Virus record (IMG/VR): IMGVR_UViG_3300042367_000228
Span: 124,001 to 188,000 of that record
Source: a virus
Length of the DNA: 64,000 nucleotides
Strand: one strand, 5' to 3'
Positions 36,932-46,204 of the stretch are shown here, in pieces (position 1 is the first letter of the stretch; each line of letters opens with the position of its first letter). The notes below the pieces were generated by a model, which saw only the letters and a list, made by a program, of their open reading frames with translations, had not been told where the DNA came from and made no database searches. The translations under genes were made by a program, and so were the position numbers.

Positions 36932-38549
36932 GTTTTTTCCATATATATGTTTTATTTCCGCAGTCCCAGATTCTATCATAATTATTATTTTTCATATTTT
37001 CCCATTCGGTTTTTGATAAATCAACAACTTCTAATAATTTAGATAATTTATGTTTTTGAAATTTAATTCTACTCATTATGCGAGACGGATCACTATTTAA
37101 AAAATACCAGTAATTTGGATCAGTATCGTGTATAAATTCAAAACCAAGTTGTGTATATAAATTACCAGTTGACCATCTTCTATCTGCATATGATACAATA
37201 CTACTCGGATTATGTAATTTTATAAAATGTTTAATTAATTTACTACCTGCACCAACTACTGTAGTATTCAATTTATTACAAAAGCGAATCAATTCCCACT
37301 GTGCAGCACTTGTATATCTAGCTTTTGCAAATGTAGCTAACGATACTAATTCACCATCAAACATTGCGCCAATATTTACACTTGACGAGCAATCACCTTG
37401 AATATGATTTTCATTTAAGAAGTTACGTTTATCTGTAGTTGATACGTCTATTATACTACAGTTTCGTGCAAAAATCTTGGTTGATTTATTCAATTTATGC
37501 AATAATTTTGATTTTATAATATCAGTTTGCGTGTTCCATTCATAATCCCATATTTGTATAAGTTGAATATTTTGCTGTTCACATGCAACAGTCTTTGATA
37601 CATGGTATTGTTTAGATTTTCCGTGAAGTTCGCTATGCCAAAAACTTCCATTAAACTCAATTGCAAGATTAAAATCCGGTAAAAAAATGTCAAGCTCACG
37701 TGGTGCAATGATTGTTCTATCATTTCTAATTATGTTTTGAGTGTAATTAGATAAAAAGTCAACTAAATTAGTTTCTCCGGCCGAAACATTAAATCGTTGT
37801 ATATCAATACCAGCTGCAACCAATCTTTTAAGTATCGGCGTTGGAGAACACCCTAGTTCTTCTGCAATTTGACTACATGGTTTCTTTAATGTTACATGCT
37901 GTTCTATAAGAAACTCAAGATTGTGCAATTTATCAATATTCTCATTAGTTAAATGAATATGTTTATTTGACGAAACACCAAACTTTTCAATACAAGTATT
38001 GTGACGTTTATCAATTACGTCATCCCAATTTCTATTAAGAGATGACTGACTAATTTTTAACTTAATCATATCATTTTTAGCTGCATTATCCACACCGTAC
38101 TTTTCTAAATTTCGTTGTTTGATTTTTTCTTTAATTTCTAAAGATTTAAATACGTTATCAACACCGTACTTTTCCATTGTAGCAGCATTTCGAGTTTCTC
38201 TAATAGTTTCATTGTGCATAGGATGACCGCCATACTTAGCTTGATTAGTTTGAGATTTTTTTAATAATATTGCAGGATCAGTGCCCATGCATTTAGCAGA
38301 GCACCATTCCGAATATGATTTTAAACTTTTAACAAACTTAGTAGATAGCTTTCCGCACCGGGTACAGGTTGGTACGTCAATCGTGTCATTAATAACGTGC
38401 CACAATCGTTGATGCGGAGTAGCAGTTTCGCTTAGAAAACTTGTAATGTCAATAAACTCAATAACATGTTCATCTAATATTGTACGTTTAGCAAATAATT
38501 CATTAGCAGTTGATTGCAATTGTATAGAATTATTCAACAGCTTTGTCAT
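36924..38549 (-). CDS. Vsr-like homing endonuclease with YGVDN repeats
   Basis: 541 residues. An N-terminal cysteine finger (CTRCGKLSTKF, then WCSAKC) is followed by repeated EKYGVDN units, a hallmark of DUF7487-type phage endonucleases. A helix-turn-helix-like stretch (CSQIAEELGCSPTPILKRL) precedes a PD-(D/E)xK/Vsr-type nuclease core (PRELDIFLPDFNLAIEFNGSFWHSE). A C-terminal acyltransferase-like domain is also present. Its stop lies eight bases inside the dpdA start, so it is inserted precisely 5' of dpdA. One base of frame slip or read-through could couple their translation. Confidence 0.8.
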   Translation of the reverse strand: MTKLLNNSIQLQSTANELFAKRTILDEHVIEFIDITSFLSETATPHQRLWHVINDTIDVPTCTRCGKLSTKFVKSLKSYSEWCSAKCMGTDPAILLKKSQTNQAKYGGHPMHNETIRETRNAATMEKYGVDNVFKSLEIKEKIKQRNLEKYGVDNAAKNDMIKLKISQSSLNRNWDDVIDKRHNTCIEKFGVSSNKHIHLTNENIDKLHNLEFLIEQHVTLKKPCSQIAEELGCSPTPILKRLVAAGIDIQRFNVSAGETNLVDFLSNYTQNIIRNDRTIIAPRELDIFLPDFNLAIEFNGSFWHSELHGKSKQYHVSKTVACEQQNIQLIQIWDYEWNTQTDIIKSKLLHKLNKSTKIFARNCSIIDVSTTDKRNFLNENHIQGDCSSSVNIGAMFDGELVSLATFAKARYTSAAQWELIRFCNKLNTTVVGAGSKLIKHFIKLHNPSSIVSYADRRWSTGNLYTQLGFEFIHDTDPNYWYFLNSDPSRIMSRIKFQKHKLSKLLEVVDLSKTEWENMKNNNYDRIWDCGNKTYIWKKHE

Positions 38550-38931
38550 CTTCTTCCTGTTCTGTGGTTAAGGTTGCAAGTAGTGTAGTAACTTCTTGCA
38601 ATTTAGTTTCTAAAAGTGTAATTTTTGTAGACATACCTGTAATTTGATAACTTGTATTAACATAGTTAGCTACATAAGAATTATAGTTATAATTAGTATG
38701 TGGATCTCTATTATATCCTTCGAGAGTAGATAACCTCGATTCAAGTCCTTGCACACGTTGTTTCATGTATTCATAATCAACATAAAACTGTTCAAACGGA
38801 CCAGGTGGAGTCCATACAGGAGCATCTAACTGTGCTAACATTGTTACTTTATCAAGAGATGATTTAACACTCTCGTTGTTGTTAACATAAACAATGTCTA
38901 ATAATTTTAATGCTTTTCTAATATCTATCAT
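38530..38931 (-). CDS. hypothetical protein with coiled-coil segments
   Basis: 133 residues. Coiled-coil segments (YMKQRVQGLESRLSTLEG and ITLLETKLQEVTTLL) flank an Asn/Tyr-rich linker (NYNYNSYVANYV). The start overlaps the clamp gene stop by one base, placing it in the replication operon. Function unknown. Confidence 0.6.
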   Translation of the reverse strand: MIDIRKALKLLDIVYVNNNESVKSSLDKVTMLAQLDAPVWTPPGPFEQFYVDYEYMKQRVQGLESRLSTLEGYNRDPHTNYNYNSYVANYVNTSYQITGMSTKITLLETKLQEVTTLLATLTTEQEEDDKAVE

Positions 38932-39668
38932 TATTTTGTTTGTGCTGGTAATGTATAAGTATATTCTGCAATTCCGCTATCAACAACAATTTGTAATGCA
39001 CCTTGATCTGCAATACGCATAGTGATGGTTCCGTCTAAATTTAAAATACTTAATATTTGTGCTACCGGCCATGACCAAGTATTTTTTAATTTATAATCAA
39101 TACCGGTATAAAATACAAAAGTACCAGCATGTGTGCTTGCATCACCAAAACTAAACACTAAATTATTATCTTCAGTCGAAACTTGGAATACTGTTTCTTC
39201 TGTGTGTGCAGCAGCTTGGAATTTTAATCGTTGCACATTAGCTGCTTCTGGTTTAAATTCGATATCGTAAACAATTTCTACTTTGTTTTTAGGTTTTTTT
39301 ACTTTTGCTTCGATAATTGCGCGAGCCATAAATCTATAATCATTTTGAAAATCGCCAGCAGCATTAGTAAAGTGTAAACCTGTAGGCACATATTCTCCAT
39401 CTCGGGTGTCGTATACAATATTAATAACTGCATCATTTTTATATTCTGGACATTTAAGATGTAAATCTAATTTGTTTAAATTAGGCATGCCAAATACACT
39501 TGATAAACCGTTAACTGGTGCAAATGTTTTTGCATTAAGAATTACTGATCTATCTTCAGCCATTGAATCAACTTCAACGTAATTGTCATGTTCTGCTGCA
39601 ACCTTAACTAATGGTAAAACGCCTAATGTGTGTGTATGTGCTACTAAATCTTGTAAAAAGTCTTTCAT
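38931..39668 (-). CDS. probable sliding clamp (gp45-like)
   Basis: 245 residues, close to the length of T4 gp45 (228). It lies directly downstream of the DNA polymerase gene behind its own perfect sigma70 promoter. The C-terminal half has the strand pattern of a clamp domain and ends ISDQGALQ-like (MRIADQGALQIVVDSGIA), followed by a YTLPAQTK tail. Similar proteins in marine T4-like phages sit at the polymerase locus. Identity to gp45 is not obvious by eye, so the call rests on size, fold impression, expected need with gp43 and gp44, and position. Confidence 0.55.
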   Translation of the reverse strand: MKDFLQDLVAHTHTLGVLPLVKVAAEHDNYVEVDSMAEDRSVILNAKTFAPVNGLSSVFGMPNLNKLDLHLKCPEYKNDAVINIVYDTRDGEYVPTGLHFTNAAGDFQNDYRFMARAIIEAKVKKPKNKVEIVYDIEFKPEAANVQRLKFQAAAHTEETVFQVSTEDNNLVFSFGDASTHAGTFVFYTGIDYKLKNTWSWPVAQILSILNLDGTITMRIADQGALQIVVDSGIAEYTYTLPAQTK

Positions 39669-39688
39669 GTGTAATCTCCTAGTAATAT

Positions 39689-39717
39689 ATTATAATGTAT
39701 TTGTAGTGGGTTGTCAA
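39689..39717 (-). promoter_or_regulatory. consensus sigma70 promoter of the clamp gene
   Basis: TTGACA and TATAAT on the minus strand, exactly 17 bp apart, end about 20 bases before the clamp ATG. A GGAGA ribosome site lies between. Lies in the gap after the polymerase stop. Confidence 0.85.
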
Positions 39718-39724
39718 TTTTATT

Positions 39725-42385
39725 TTAATCAAAATCAAATAAATTGTTAAATGTGTTTTTGTCAGATGTGTTAACTAGTTTCCAGTTAAGAATTCCGATT
39801 AAGTTATCTAACTTGTTATCAATAATTGTTTGTTCCATTTCATTATGATCAAACGGTAAGTCTTTAAACCATTGCGGTAATCGTAGTTCGTCTACTGGAT
39901 ATGCAACACTTGTAAACCCCAACGGATTTGGTTTAAGTTTACATACAATTACTTTTGCACCGTCTGTAATAGACATCGAATATTTGTCACTGTACATACG
40001 TTTTAAAGTATTCCAGTTTATACTTGCTCTTACATGCCCGGGCATATTAGTTTTACCTTGTTTATCTTCTTTTGTAGCATATGAAGTAATACTGTTAGCA
40101 CGTTTAGGTGAACCTTTTTCCCACCCAGGTCTAGCTTTAAATAGTAACCTAAATTCTGTAATGTAATCTAATACAGTATCTTCACTTTCGCCTGCTAGAA
40201 CCATTTGTAACACTTGTGATAAAAAATCTTGAATAAATTCCGGTGTATCACTACGTTTTAAATCTAATCCCATAGCTTTAATTTCACCATTTTTACCATT
40301 AGTGTCTTTACGTTTACCTTCTTTATCGTATACTAATACTGCATAACGCTTTTTAGTAATAAACAACGATTTACTTCCGACGATCTCACGTCCGGCTTTA
40401 ATAACTTCGCCACGCGATTTAGGACAATGGAATGCATCTAACATAAACTGCTGGAATGTGCTATTAACTTGATCACTAATTTGATCATATAACTGAACAA
40501 TAGTATCTTTAGACCATGGTAAACTACCATTATCGATATCACGTTTGAGTGTATTGTATGCACTAAAGTAACAGGAGTCAGTATCACCGTAAATAATAGC
40601 TTTACCTGTGTGATTATAATCACCGGTAATGATTTCATTTACTTTTGCAGCCATATGTTTAGCAATTTGGCGACCTACTAGCGTAGTAGATTGTCCAATG
40701 CGCTTATCAAAGAACCTACAACCTGGATTAAGAATAGCACCGTATAAACTATTTAGGTTAATCTTCTTAACTAACTGTCTTTTATCCCAGTATTCTTCTT
40801 CAATTTTATTACCTGCGTTAATAGCTTCTTTTAGTTTTTTCTGCATATCTTTACGTTCTGCATACCATCGTTTAAGTAAACCAGGAATAACTCCTTCTAC
40901 TTCAACGGAAAAGATAGTACCATTAGCAGATAACACCCATGGTTGATTGCTTTCAAACACTAACCTGTATACTTCGGCAGCACTTAGTACATCTGTATCA
41001 CCATTTTCCCAGTCAACTACTATATCAGTACCTATTTCTTCATTCATAACAGCAGTATATTCAAGAGTACCAAATAATCCTTCCCATGCAGCGGCAAATG
41101 ATTTACCTTTTGCTAGTTGCATAGAAATAAATTCATCAGTTGCAACAGGTCTTAACTGACCTACAATAGTCTCCGGACCCATATTTAATGCTCTAATAGC
41201 ACTAGGATACAGAGAGTTGATATCTAGTGATCCGACCCAGTCATGAATTCCTTCTTTTGGATATGCAACATACGCACCTGCAGCTTGAATAGGATCTTCT
41301 CTACGTCTATTAGGTACAACAAATCCTCTGTTATGTGCTTCGTTAATAATAGCTTGTTCTGTTACAGCAACAGCACCCATAGTAGTTTGTAGTAATACTG
41401 TATTTTCATGTGCAAGTGTGTTAGCTAAGTCAATAAATTTTAGTTTTTTGTCTAAACTATCTAATAGCATGGTATCTTGTCTATTATATTCAATAAATGT
41501 TTTAAAGTCATTGTTATATAATTGATCAAGGGTGCCTTCGTATTGTGTTTTACGGTCGCCTAGTTCATATTCTGCAATAGCATCGAGTCTAAAACTATGT
41601 CTTTCTTCATATGTGTACTTTTGATATAGCTGTAAGCTATCTAAATGTACACGTCCTACAAAGTCATATGTTACTGATGCTTTACCGTATTTTTCATATT
41701 CACGTCTTTTTGGTAATTGATCGAATAAGCAGAACCTACGTGTATCATCTTTTGATAATACTTTAGTAACACGATTAACTGTATATGGTATATCAAATCC
41801 TTCACTATTCCAACCACTTAAAATGTCAGCATCTTCTATTAAATTAAGAAATGTGTCTAATAATTCAGCTTCAGTTTTAAATAAAAACGTATTAGGAAAC
41901 TCTTTTACTTGTTCTTCTGCTTGCTCCATAGTTAATGTCTTTGGAGGAATAGCTAAACAGATAAGTGTTTCTAACCATTGTAAGTGTACAGCAATCGCAG
42001 TAATGGGCATAAACGCATCATCGGGCGATGCATAACCACGTTCTGGATCAAAGTCGACCTCGATATCAAAAAACGCAACGTTTAGTTTAGGCGCGTCGTG
42101 GTTAAGATAGTGTTCTGATAAACATGCAAATATTGGATTAATATCTGCTTCAAATGTTTTACTTGTGCTATGTATAGAAAGTTCTTTTCTATACTCTTTT
42201 GTATTTCTACAAACAATTTTTGATACGGGGTCTCTGTAGATTGATTGATATTTCCCTTTCGAGTCTTTATAATATAATGTGTGCTTTACGGGAATGTCTT
42301 TAAACTCCCGTTCGCCTTTTGAGTTTCTTTCTACAATCTTAATAACATCGTTATTGCGATCAAAGTATCCATCTATATAACTCAT
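39725..42385 (-). CDS. 43: DNA polymerase, family B (gp43-like)
   Basis: 886 residues, similar to T4 gp43 (898). The 3'-5' exonuclease comes first: FFDIEV (D107, E109), ILSGWNSEGFDIPY (188-201) and FIEYNRQDT (297-305). The polymerase half has SLYPS (391-395), KKINLNSLYGA (540-550) and YGDTDS (599-604) with the metal-binding aspartates. It replicates the phage genome with the clamp, clamp loader and flap nuclease in this window. Overlaps the upstream cysteine-rich gene by four bases. No split or intein was seen. Confidence 0.97.
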   Translation of the reverse strand: MSYIDGYFDRNNDVIKIVERNSKGEREFKDIPVKHTLYYKDSKGKYQSIYRDPVSKIVCRNTKEYRKELSIHSTSKTFEADINPIFACLSEHYLNHDAPKLNVAFFDIEVDFDPERGYASPDDAFMPITAIAVHLQWLETLICLAIPPKTLTMEQAEEQVKEFPNTFLFKTEAELLDTFLNLIEDADILSGWNSEGFDIPYTVNRVTKVLSKDDTRRFCLFDQLPKRREYEKYGKASVTYDFVGRVHLDSLQLYQKYTYEERHSFRLDAIAEYELGDRKTQYEGTLDQLYNNDFKTFIEYNRQDTMLLDSLDKKLKFIDLANTLAHENTVLLQTTMGAVAVTEQAIINEAHNRGFVVPNRRREDPIQAAGAYVAYPKEGIHDWVGSLDINSLYPSAIRALNMGPETIVGQLRPVATDEFISMQLAKGKSFAAAWEGLFGTLEYTAVMNEEIGTDIVVDWENGDTDVLSAAEVYRLVFESNQPWVLSANGTIFSVEVEGVIPGLLKRWYAERKDMQKKLKEAINAGNKIEEEYWDKRQLVKKINLNSLYGAILNPGCRFFDKRIGQSTTLVGRQIAKHMAAKVNEIITGDYNHTGKAIIYGDTDSCYFSAYNTLKRDIDNGSLPWSKDTIVQLYDQISDQVNSTFQQFMLDAFHCPKSRGEVIKAGREIVGSKSLFITKKRYAVLVYDKEGKRKDTNGKNGEIKAMGLDLKRSDTPEFIQDFLSQVLQMVLAGESEDTVLDYITEFRLLFKARPGWEKGSPKRANSITSYATKEDKQGKTNMPGHVRASINWNTLKRMYSDKYSMSITDGAKVIVCKLKPNPLGFTSVAYPVDELRLPQWFKDLPFDHNEMEQTIIDNKLDNLIGILNWKLVNTSDKNTFNNLFDFD

Positions 42386-42567
42386 CCTGCACTACCTTCA
42401 CGACCAATGTCGCGATTAGTTGCATGATCGTTAATCCATGACATAAATGCTTCTTCGTTACGTACTTTTGCAACAGCTTCATGACTGTGTACAATAATAC
42501 TGCATTCGCATCTTGATAAGCATATCTCCGGACGAATACATTCCGTACAGATTTTAAATTCTTCCAT
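42382..42567 (-). CDS. small cysteine-rich protein
   Basis: 61 residues from the ATG at 42567 (MEEFKICTEC); an upstream in-frame ATG would add a short basic leader. Five cysteines are packed at CTECIRPEICLSRCEC, which suggests a zinc site. It overlaps the polymerase start by four bases (ATGA), so it is co-translated with gp43. Role unknown. The 53 bases upstream (42601-42653) hold nothing recognisable. Confidence 0.6.
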   Translation of the reverse strand: MEEFKICTECIRPEICLSRCECSIIVHSHEAVAKVRNEEAFMSWINDHATNRDIGREGSAG

Positions 42568-42653
42568 ATTGTATCTCAGTTTATGTGACTTGTGGCTCAC
42601 AAATACCCTTTTGCAGTTTATGGCCTGCCTACCGTTCTCAATGTTACTACTTT

Positions 42654-42908
42654 TTAAATACGTTTTGTAATGTCTAAGATTGCTTCAACTTCTTCCCAAT
42701 CTTCATTATGATCTGCCCAATTACCTTTATGTGCTATCTTAATAGCTTTATTAATAACTGCAGGTTTGACTTGTAGTTCTTCTGCTACTGCTTTTACAGT
42801 ATCTTTTAAACCAGCTTGTAAGTCTTCAACTTCACGTAAAACTAAAGAACCTTCGTTGATTAGTTTTTCAAGTTTAGCTTTTTCTTCTGGACCGTATGCT
42901 CTACTCAT
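42654..42908 (-). CDS. DsbA-like small DNA-binding regulator (candidate)
   Basis: 84 residues, helical and charged. The pattern VKAVAEELQVKPAVINKAIKIAHKGNW resembles T4 DsbA (89 residues), a double-stranded DNA-binding protein that affects late transcription: both have a helix followed by a 'lga/K..iNKlik.a.k' like turn. It is the first gene after a consensus promoter. Identity remains tentative, as the similarity rests on a short stretch. Confidence 0.5.
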   Translation of the reverse strand: MSRAYGPEEKAKLEKLINEGSLVLREVEDLQAGLKDTVKAVAEELQVKPAVINKAIKIAHKGNWADHNEDWEEVEAILDITKRI

Positions 42909-42940
42909 TAGTACTTCTCCTTTGTTTAATTTATGTATAT

Positions 42941-42969
42941 ATTATATATTCGTTTGTTCAGTGTGTCAA
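42941..42969 (-). promoter_or_regulatory. consensus sigma70 promoter
   Basis: TTGACA and TATAAT, 17 bp apart on the minus strand, about 33 bases before the DsbA-like gene, and just past a terminator. It heads the polymerase operon. Confidence 0.85.
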
Positions 42970-42991
42970 CTGGCTTGGTAAAATGAAGGTA

Positions 42992-43018
42992 AAAAAAGGC
43001 AGACTAGCTGCCTTTTTT
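42992..43018. terminator. bidirectional intrinsic terminator
   Basis: AAAAAAGGCAG, five-base loop, CTGCCTTTTTT: a five-pair GC-containing stem extended by six A-T pairs, giving a U-run in either direction. It ends the 857-residue structural gene before the polymerase-operon promoter. Confidence 0.9.
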
Positions 43019-43029
43019 AATTGTAACGA

Positions 43030-45603
43030 TTATTGTACGCCGTTTAATCTTGTAGACATATCAGCTACTGCTTTCTGTGCTTCAGGATTTGAACTTTTAC
43101 CTACATCTGCCATTAATGTTCTAAGTTGAGCCATTAATGCTGCCATTTCTGCATCAGAAGGATCTGCTGCCGGAGTTACAGGTGGAGTTGGAGGTGTTGG
43201 AGGAGTTACTGGAGTAGTACCGCCGCCATCGTGATGTGGTTTATGAATATGTGGTTCAGGATTATGTATTGGATCTGGTTTAGGACCTTGTCCACTATGA
43301 TATGCGTCCCATGCAGCCATACCGCCTGCACCTGCTGCTGCGCCACCTAAGAAGCTAGCAGTTTTTGGGTTTTTGTTAACAATATCGCCTGCACCGTGTG
43401 CAATTTTATCTGCTCTAGTCAATGCTGTCGGACCTGCAGAACTTGCTCTAGACAAAGCTGGCTCACCTTTAGCACCACGTACTAAGTTTTTACCTGCGTT
43501 CCAAGCACCTTTTCCAATTTTTGCTAATGCATCACCAATGCCTTCGTTAGCTAATTCGTCCATAAATGCAGGATCTAATCCACTTTCAATTAATGATAAT
43601 CTTGCACCTAATGCTCTAATAGATTCAGCTACAGGTTGCGGAGCTGCATTAGTACCTGGGAATTTAGGATCTGGTTGGAATTTAGGGAACACTCTGTCAT
43701 ATGCCGCTTGTGTTGCTGGACCGTAAATACCGTCGACTTTAAGATGTTCACCGTTAGCATTTAACAATTCTTGCCATTTCATAATTTCAGGATTACCTTG
43801 TTTATGTACTGGACCGTGCGGATGTGGTTTAGGATGTGGTTTTGGTCCAGGTGGTGGCATTGGGCCTTGTCCGTTATCACCTGCTAATGCACTATACCCA
43901 GCCATGCCTGCAGCTAATCCTGCAATAGCAGCATTTCTTTTACCACCTTTCTCTGCAGCTTTTTCACCTTTGCCTGCAAAATTATAGTTTTTACTTTTGC
44001 CAAGTGCATTTACGTCCATACCGCCTTGTGCGTAAGTTGCATCATTAGCTGCGCCTCTTGCACCATATGATGCGTCATTTGCTGCTGTTCTTTCTAATCC
44101 GCCTGCTGCGGCACCTGCGTCATTAGCTGCTGCTTTTCCTGCATCTGCTGCAGCATTGCTGCCCCATGCTGGGCCTGCAGCTGGTTTACCTAAATGACTT
44201 ACATCACCGGCACCTTGTGAAGTTGCACCTTTAAGTGCGCCCCAACCCATAGACGCGTCATTAGCTGCTGCTTTTCCTAACGCGCTTGCATCATTAGCTG
44301 CTACTTTGCTAAGTATTTTGCTACCTACTGTACCCCAGTCTTCGGCTACTTGTGGATTGTTAATACGTTCCAATGTATCACGCATAGCTGCAATTGATTC
44401 AGCTACTGTTAATTGTTTCATTTCTGTACCTTCTTTAATGCCAAATTTTGCTTGTGCTGCTTTAGTTTTAGGCCCCATAATTCCGTCAACGCCGTCGTGG
44501 TTAGGACCGCTTGTACCTAAGTCAGCACCTTTAGCTTTTAATTGTTGTTGCAATGCCATGATATGATTAGTACCAGCATTACCTGCAGGATGCGGACCTA
44601 CTGGAGTTTGTTGGGTACCTAAAGTATGTGCATTAGCTGCATCGACTGCTTGTCCTGCAATATATCGTTTACCTACTACACCTGCAGCACCTGCAAGACC
44701 TTTAGCTGCACCGCCCGGAGTTACAAAACTTCCAGCTAAGTCACCACCACCGTATAACCATGGACTTCTTTCTTCGGCTGCTTTATTAGCAGCAAGTTCC
44801 CCTGCTAGTTCGTCTTTATATTTGGTTCCTTTAACTAAACTTTTAACCCCGGCATTAATATTGCTACCAGTACCCCATGTAACACCGTTCCATACACCGC
44901 GTCCAAGGTCTCCTGCGTCGCTTGCAAGATCTTCATTTAACTGTTCATAACCGAAGCTGTCAAGTAATGCATTAGCCATACCGTATGATTCTTTAAGTCC
45001 AGCAGGTGCATTTGCTAGTCCAGCACTTGCATCTTTCATACTAGTTTGAATGTTGTTTAGTGTATTAGCAATATTTGGAGGAGTAATAGCATTGGCAGCT
45101 GCTGCATTTGCACCAGGTGATCCTAAGCTATTAGCTGCTAAGTTTTTATCAGCGCGTTTTTTACGTAATTCTAAAATTTTATTAAACAAGTCCATCATTT
45201 GTTTAATTTTATCATGTAACGCATCTGCATCACCTGAAATTTGAGAACTTTGACTAACTAAGTCCGCGTTTGCTTTTTTAAAGGTGTCTTCGTTGTCAAA
45301 CCAACCTGCCTGCGGCAATCTAGCGTTTTTAGGCAATAGACCAGCTGCTGATAATTTTTGCGCAATTTCAAATGGTACTTCATCGTCTACTTCGCCTTCG
45401 TTTGAAATATAATTTCCATTTACTGGATCAACTAATCCTTCTAAACCGTTTTCTTTAGCTAATTGTGCTAATTTTGGTATTCTTACCTTATCATCTTGTT
45501 CATACCCTGATGTTACTGCAATGATTGCAGATAGTGTTAACCCTTCAGCCAACATTCCATTATTAATGTTGTCTAGTTTATTCATTAAATCTCTAAAATT
45601 CAT
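43030..45603 (-). CDS. large virion-associated protein with two peptidoglycan-binding domains
   Basis: 857 residues. Two PG_binding_1-like units are visible, HIMALQQQLKAKG...VDGIMGPKTKAAQAKFG (about 335-385) and EIMKWQELLNANG...VDGIYGPATQAAYDRVF (about 600-645). Between them is a region with repeated AANDAS / AANDAG units (about 430-540), and near the C-terminus a His/Pro-rich linker. No lytic catalytic motif was seen, so it is not itself an obvious endolysin. An internal or baseplate protein that contacts the cell wall during entry is inferred. It ends at a terminator and overlaps the upstream gene by one base. Confidence 0.7.
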   Translation of the reverse strand: MNFRDLMNKLDNINNGMLAEGLTLSAIIAVTSGYEQDDKVRIPKLAQLAKENGLEGLVDPVNGNYISNEGEVDDEVPFEIAQKLSAAGLLPKNARLPQAGWFDNEDTFKKANADLVSQSSQISGDADALHDKIKQMMDLFNKILELRKKRADKNLAANSLGSPGANAAAANAITPPNIANTLNNIQTSMKDASAGLANAPAGLKESYGMANALLDSFGYEQLNEDLASDAGDLGRGVWNGVTWGTGSNINAGVKSLVKGTKYKDELAGELAANKAAEERSPWLYGGGDLAGSFVTPGGAAKGLAGAAGVVGKRYIAGQAVDAANAHTLGTQQTPVGPHPAGNAGTNHIMALQQQLKAKGADLGTSGPNHDGVDGIMGPKTKAAQAKFGIKEGTEMKQLTVAESIAAMRDTLERINNPQVAEDWGTVGSKILSKVAANDASALGKAAANDASMGWGALKGATSQGAGDVSHLGKPAAGPAWGSNAAADAGKAAANDAGAAAGGLERTAANDASYGARGAANDATYAQGGMDVNALGKSKNYNFAGKGEKAAEKGGKRNAAIAGLAAGMAGYSALAGDNGQGPMPPPGPKPHPKPHPHGPVHKQGNPEIMKWQELLNANGEHLKVDGIYGPATQAAYDRVFPKFQPDPKFPGTNAAPQPVAESIRALGARLSLIESGLDPAFMDELANEGIGDALAKIGKGAWNAGKNLVRGAKGEPALSRASSAGPTALTRADKIAHGAGDIVNKNPKTASFLGGAAAGAGGMAAWDAYHSGQGPKPDPIHNPEPHIHKPHHDGGGTTPVTPPTPPTPPVTPAADPSDAEMAALMAQLRTLMADVGKSSNPEAQKAVADMSTRLNGVQ

Positions 45604-46202
45604 TAGTCTTCCTCTGGAGGTCCTATTAGTTGCTGATCGCCAACTATCTGATCATAATTGTCCATTGTTAGCACCTCACCTGTGGCACTTAACTTAATTA
45701 ACATGTCTGCTACATTATGCAAATCCATATCGGTTTGAGCATCTTCTCTAGAATATTCAAATAATCGAATAAGCAACGGAACATCTAATGTAACTACATC
45801 TTGAGGATTGTTAAAAGATTCTTGTGGTTCCGTGCCTGGACCGACACCACCGGTAAATCCGGGCGAATGGCCAGGTATTGTATTTTCCATTACTTTGTTT
45901 GCAATGTATTGTGCATACTGATTAATTTCTGCTTTCTTTGCATAACGTGCTTGTTCTTGTTCTTCAGATGCTTCAGCCATGTACTGTTTAAGTAACGAAG
46001 GTCTTGCTAATGCTGGTTTAGACAGTTCATCTTTAACAGGCGTGGCATAATGTTGCATTGCCAGTTGTACAGGTAATGCAACTTTATGAGGATTTGATCC
46101 TTCTGTAACAATTGACATGAATTTCTTCATGTCGTCTGTATTTTCTATAGGAGCAGATGTCTTAACTGAATCCATTGCCTGTAGAATTGCTTTCATATCC
46201 AT
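45603..46202 (-). CDS. conserved structural-type hypothetical protein
   Basis: 199 residues, charged, with LDVPLLIRLFEYSREDAQTDM near residue 140-160, a conserved-looking block of marine T4-like phages. No enzyme motif. Position between the PG-binding and EF-hand-like genes suggests a virion or assembly role. Confidence 0.6.
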   Translation of the reverse strand: MDMKAILQAMDSVKTSAPIENTDDMKKFMSIVTEGSNPHKVALPVQLAMQHYATPVKDELSKPALARPSLLKQYMAEASEEQEQARYAKKAEINQYAQYIANKVMENTIPGHSPGFTGGVGPGTEPQESFNNPQDVVTLDVPLLIRLFEYSREDAQTDMDLHNVADMLIKLSATGEVLTMDNYDQIVGDQQLIGPPEED

Positions 46203-46204
46203 AA

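Noticed and set aside
36932-36979. Longer N-terminus for dpdA (start at 36979)
   Set aside because: It would overlap the endonuclease gene by 56 bases and the extra residues do not fit a TGT start; ATG at 36931 is preferred.
42601-42653. Possible tRNA in the gap upstream of the cysteine-rich gene
   Set aside because: No cloverleaf can be drawn: no acceptor stem or T-arm pattern (GTTC) in proper spacing.
43030-45603. Reading the PG-binding protein as an endolysin
   Set aside because: No glycosidase, amidase or peptidase motif was visible; the GH19 gene at 56277 is the convincing endolysin.
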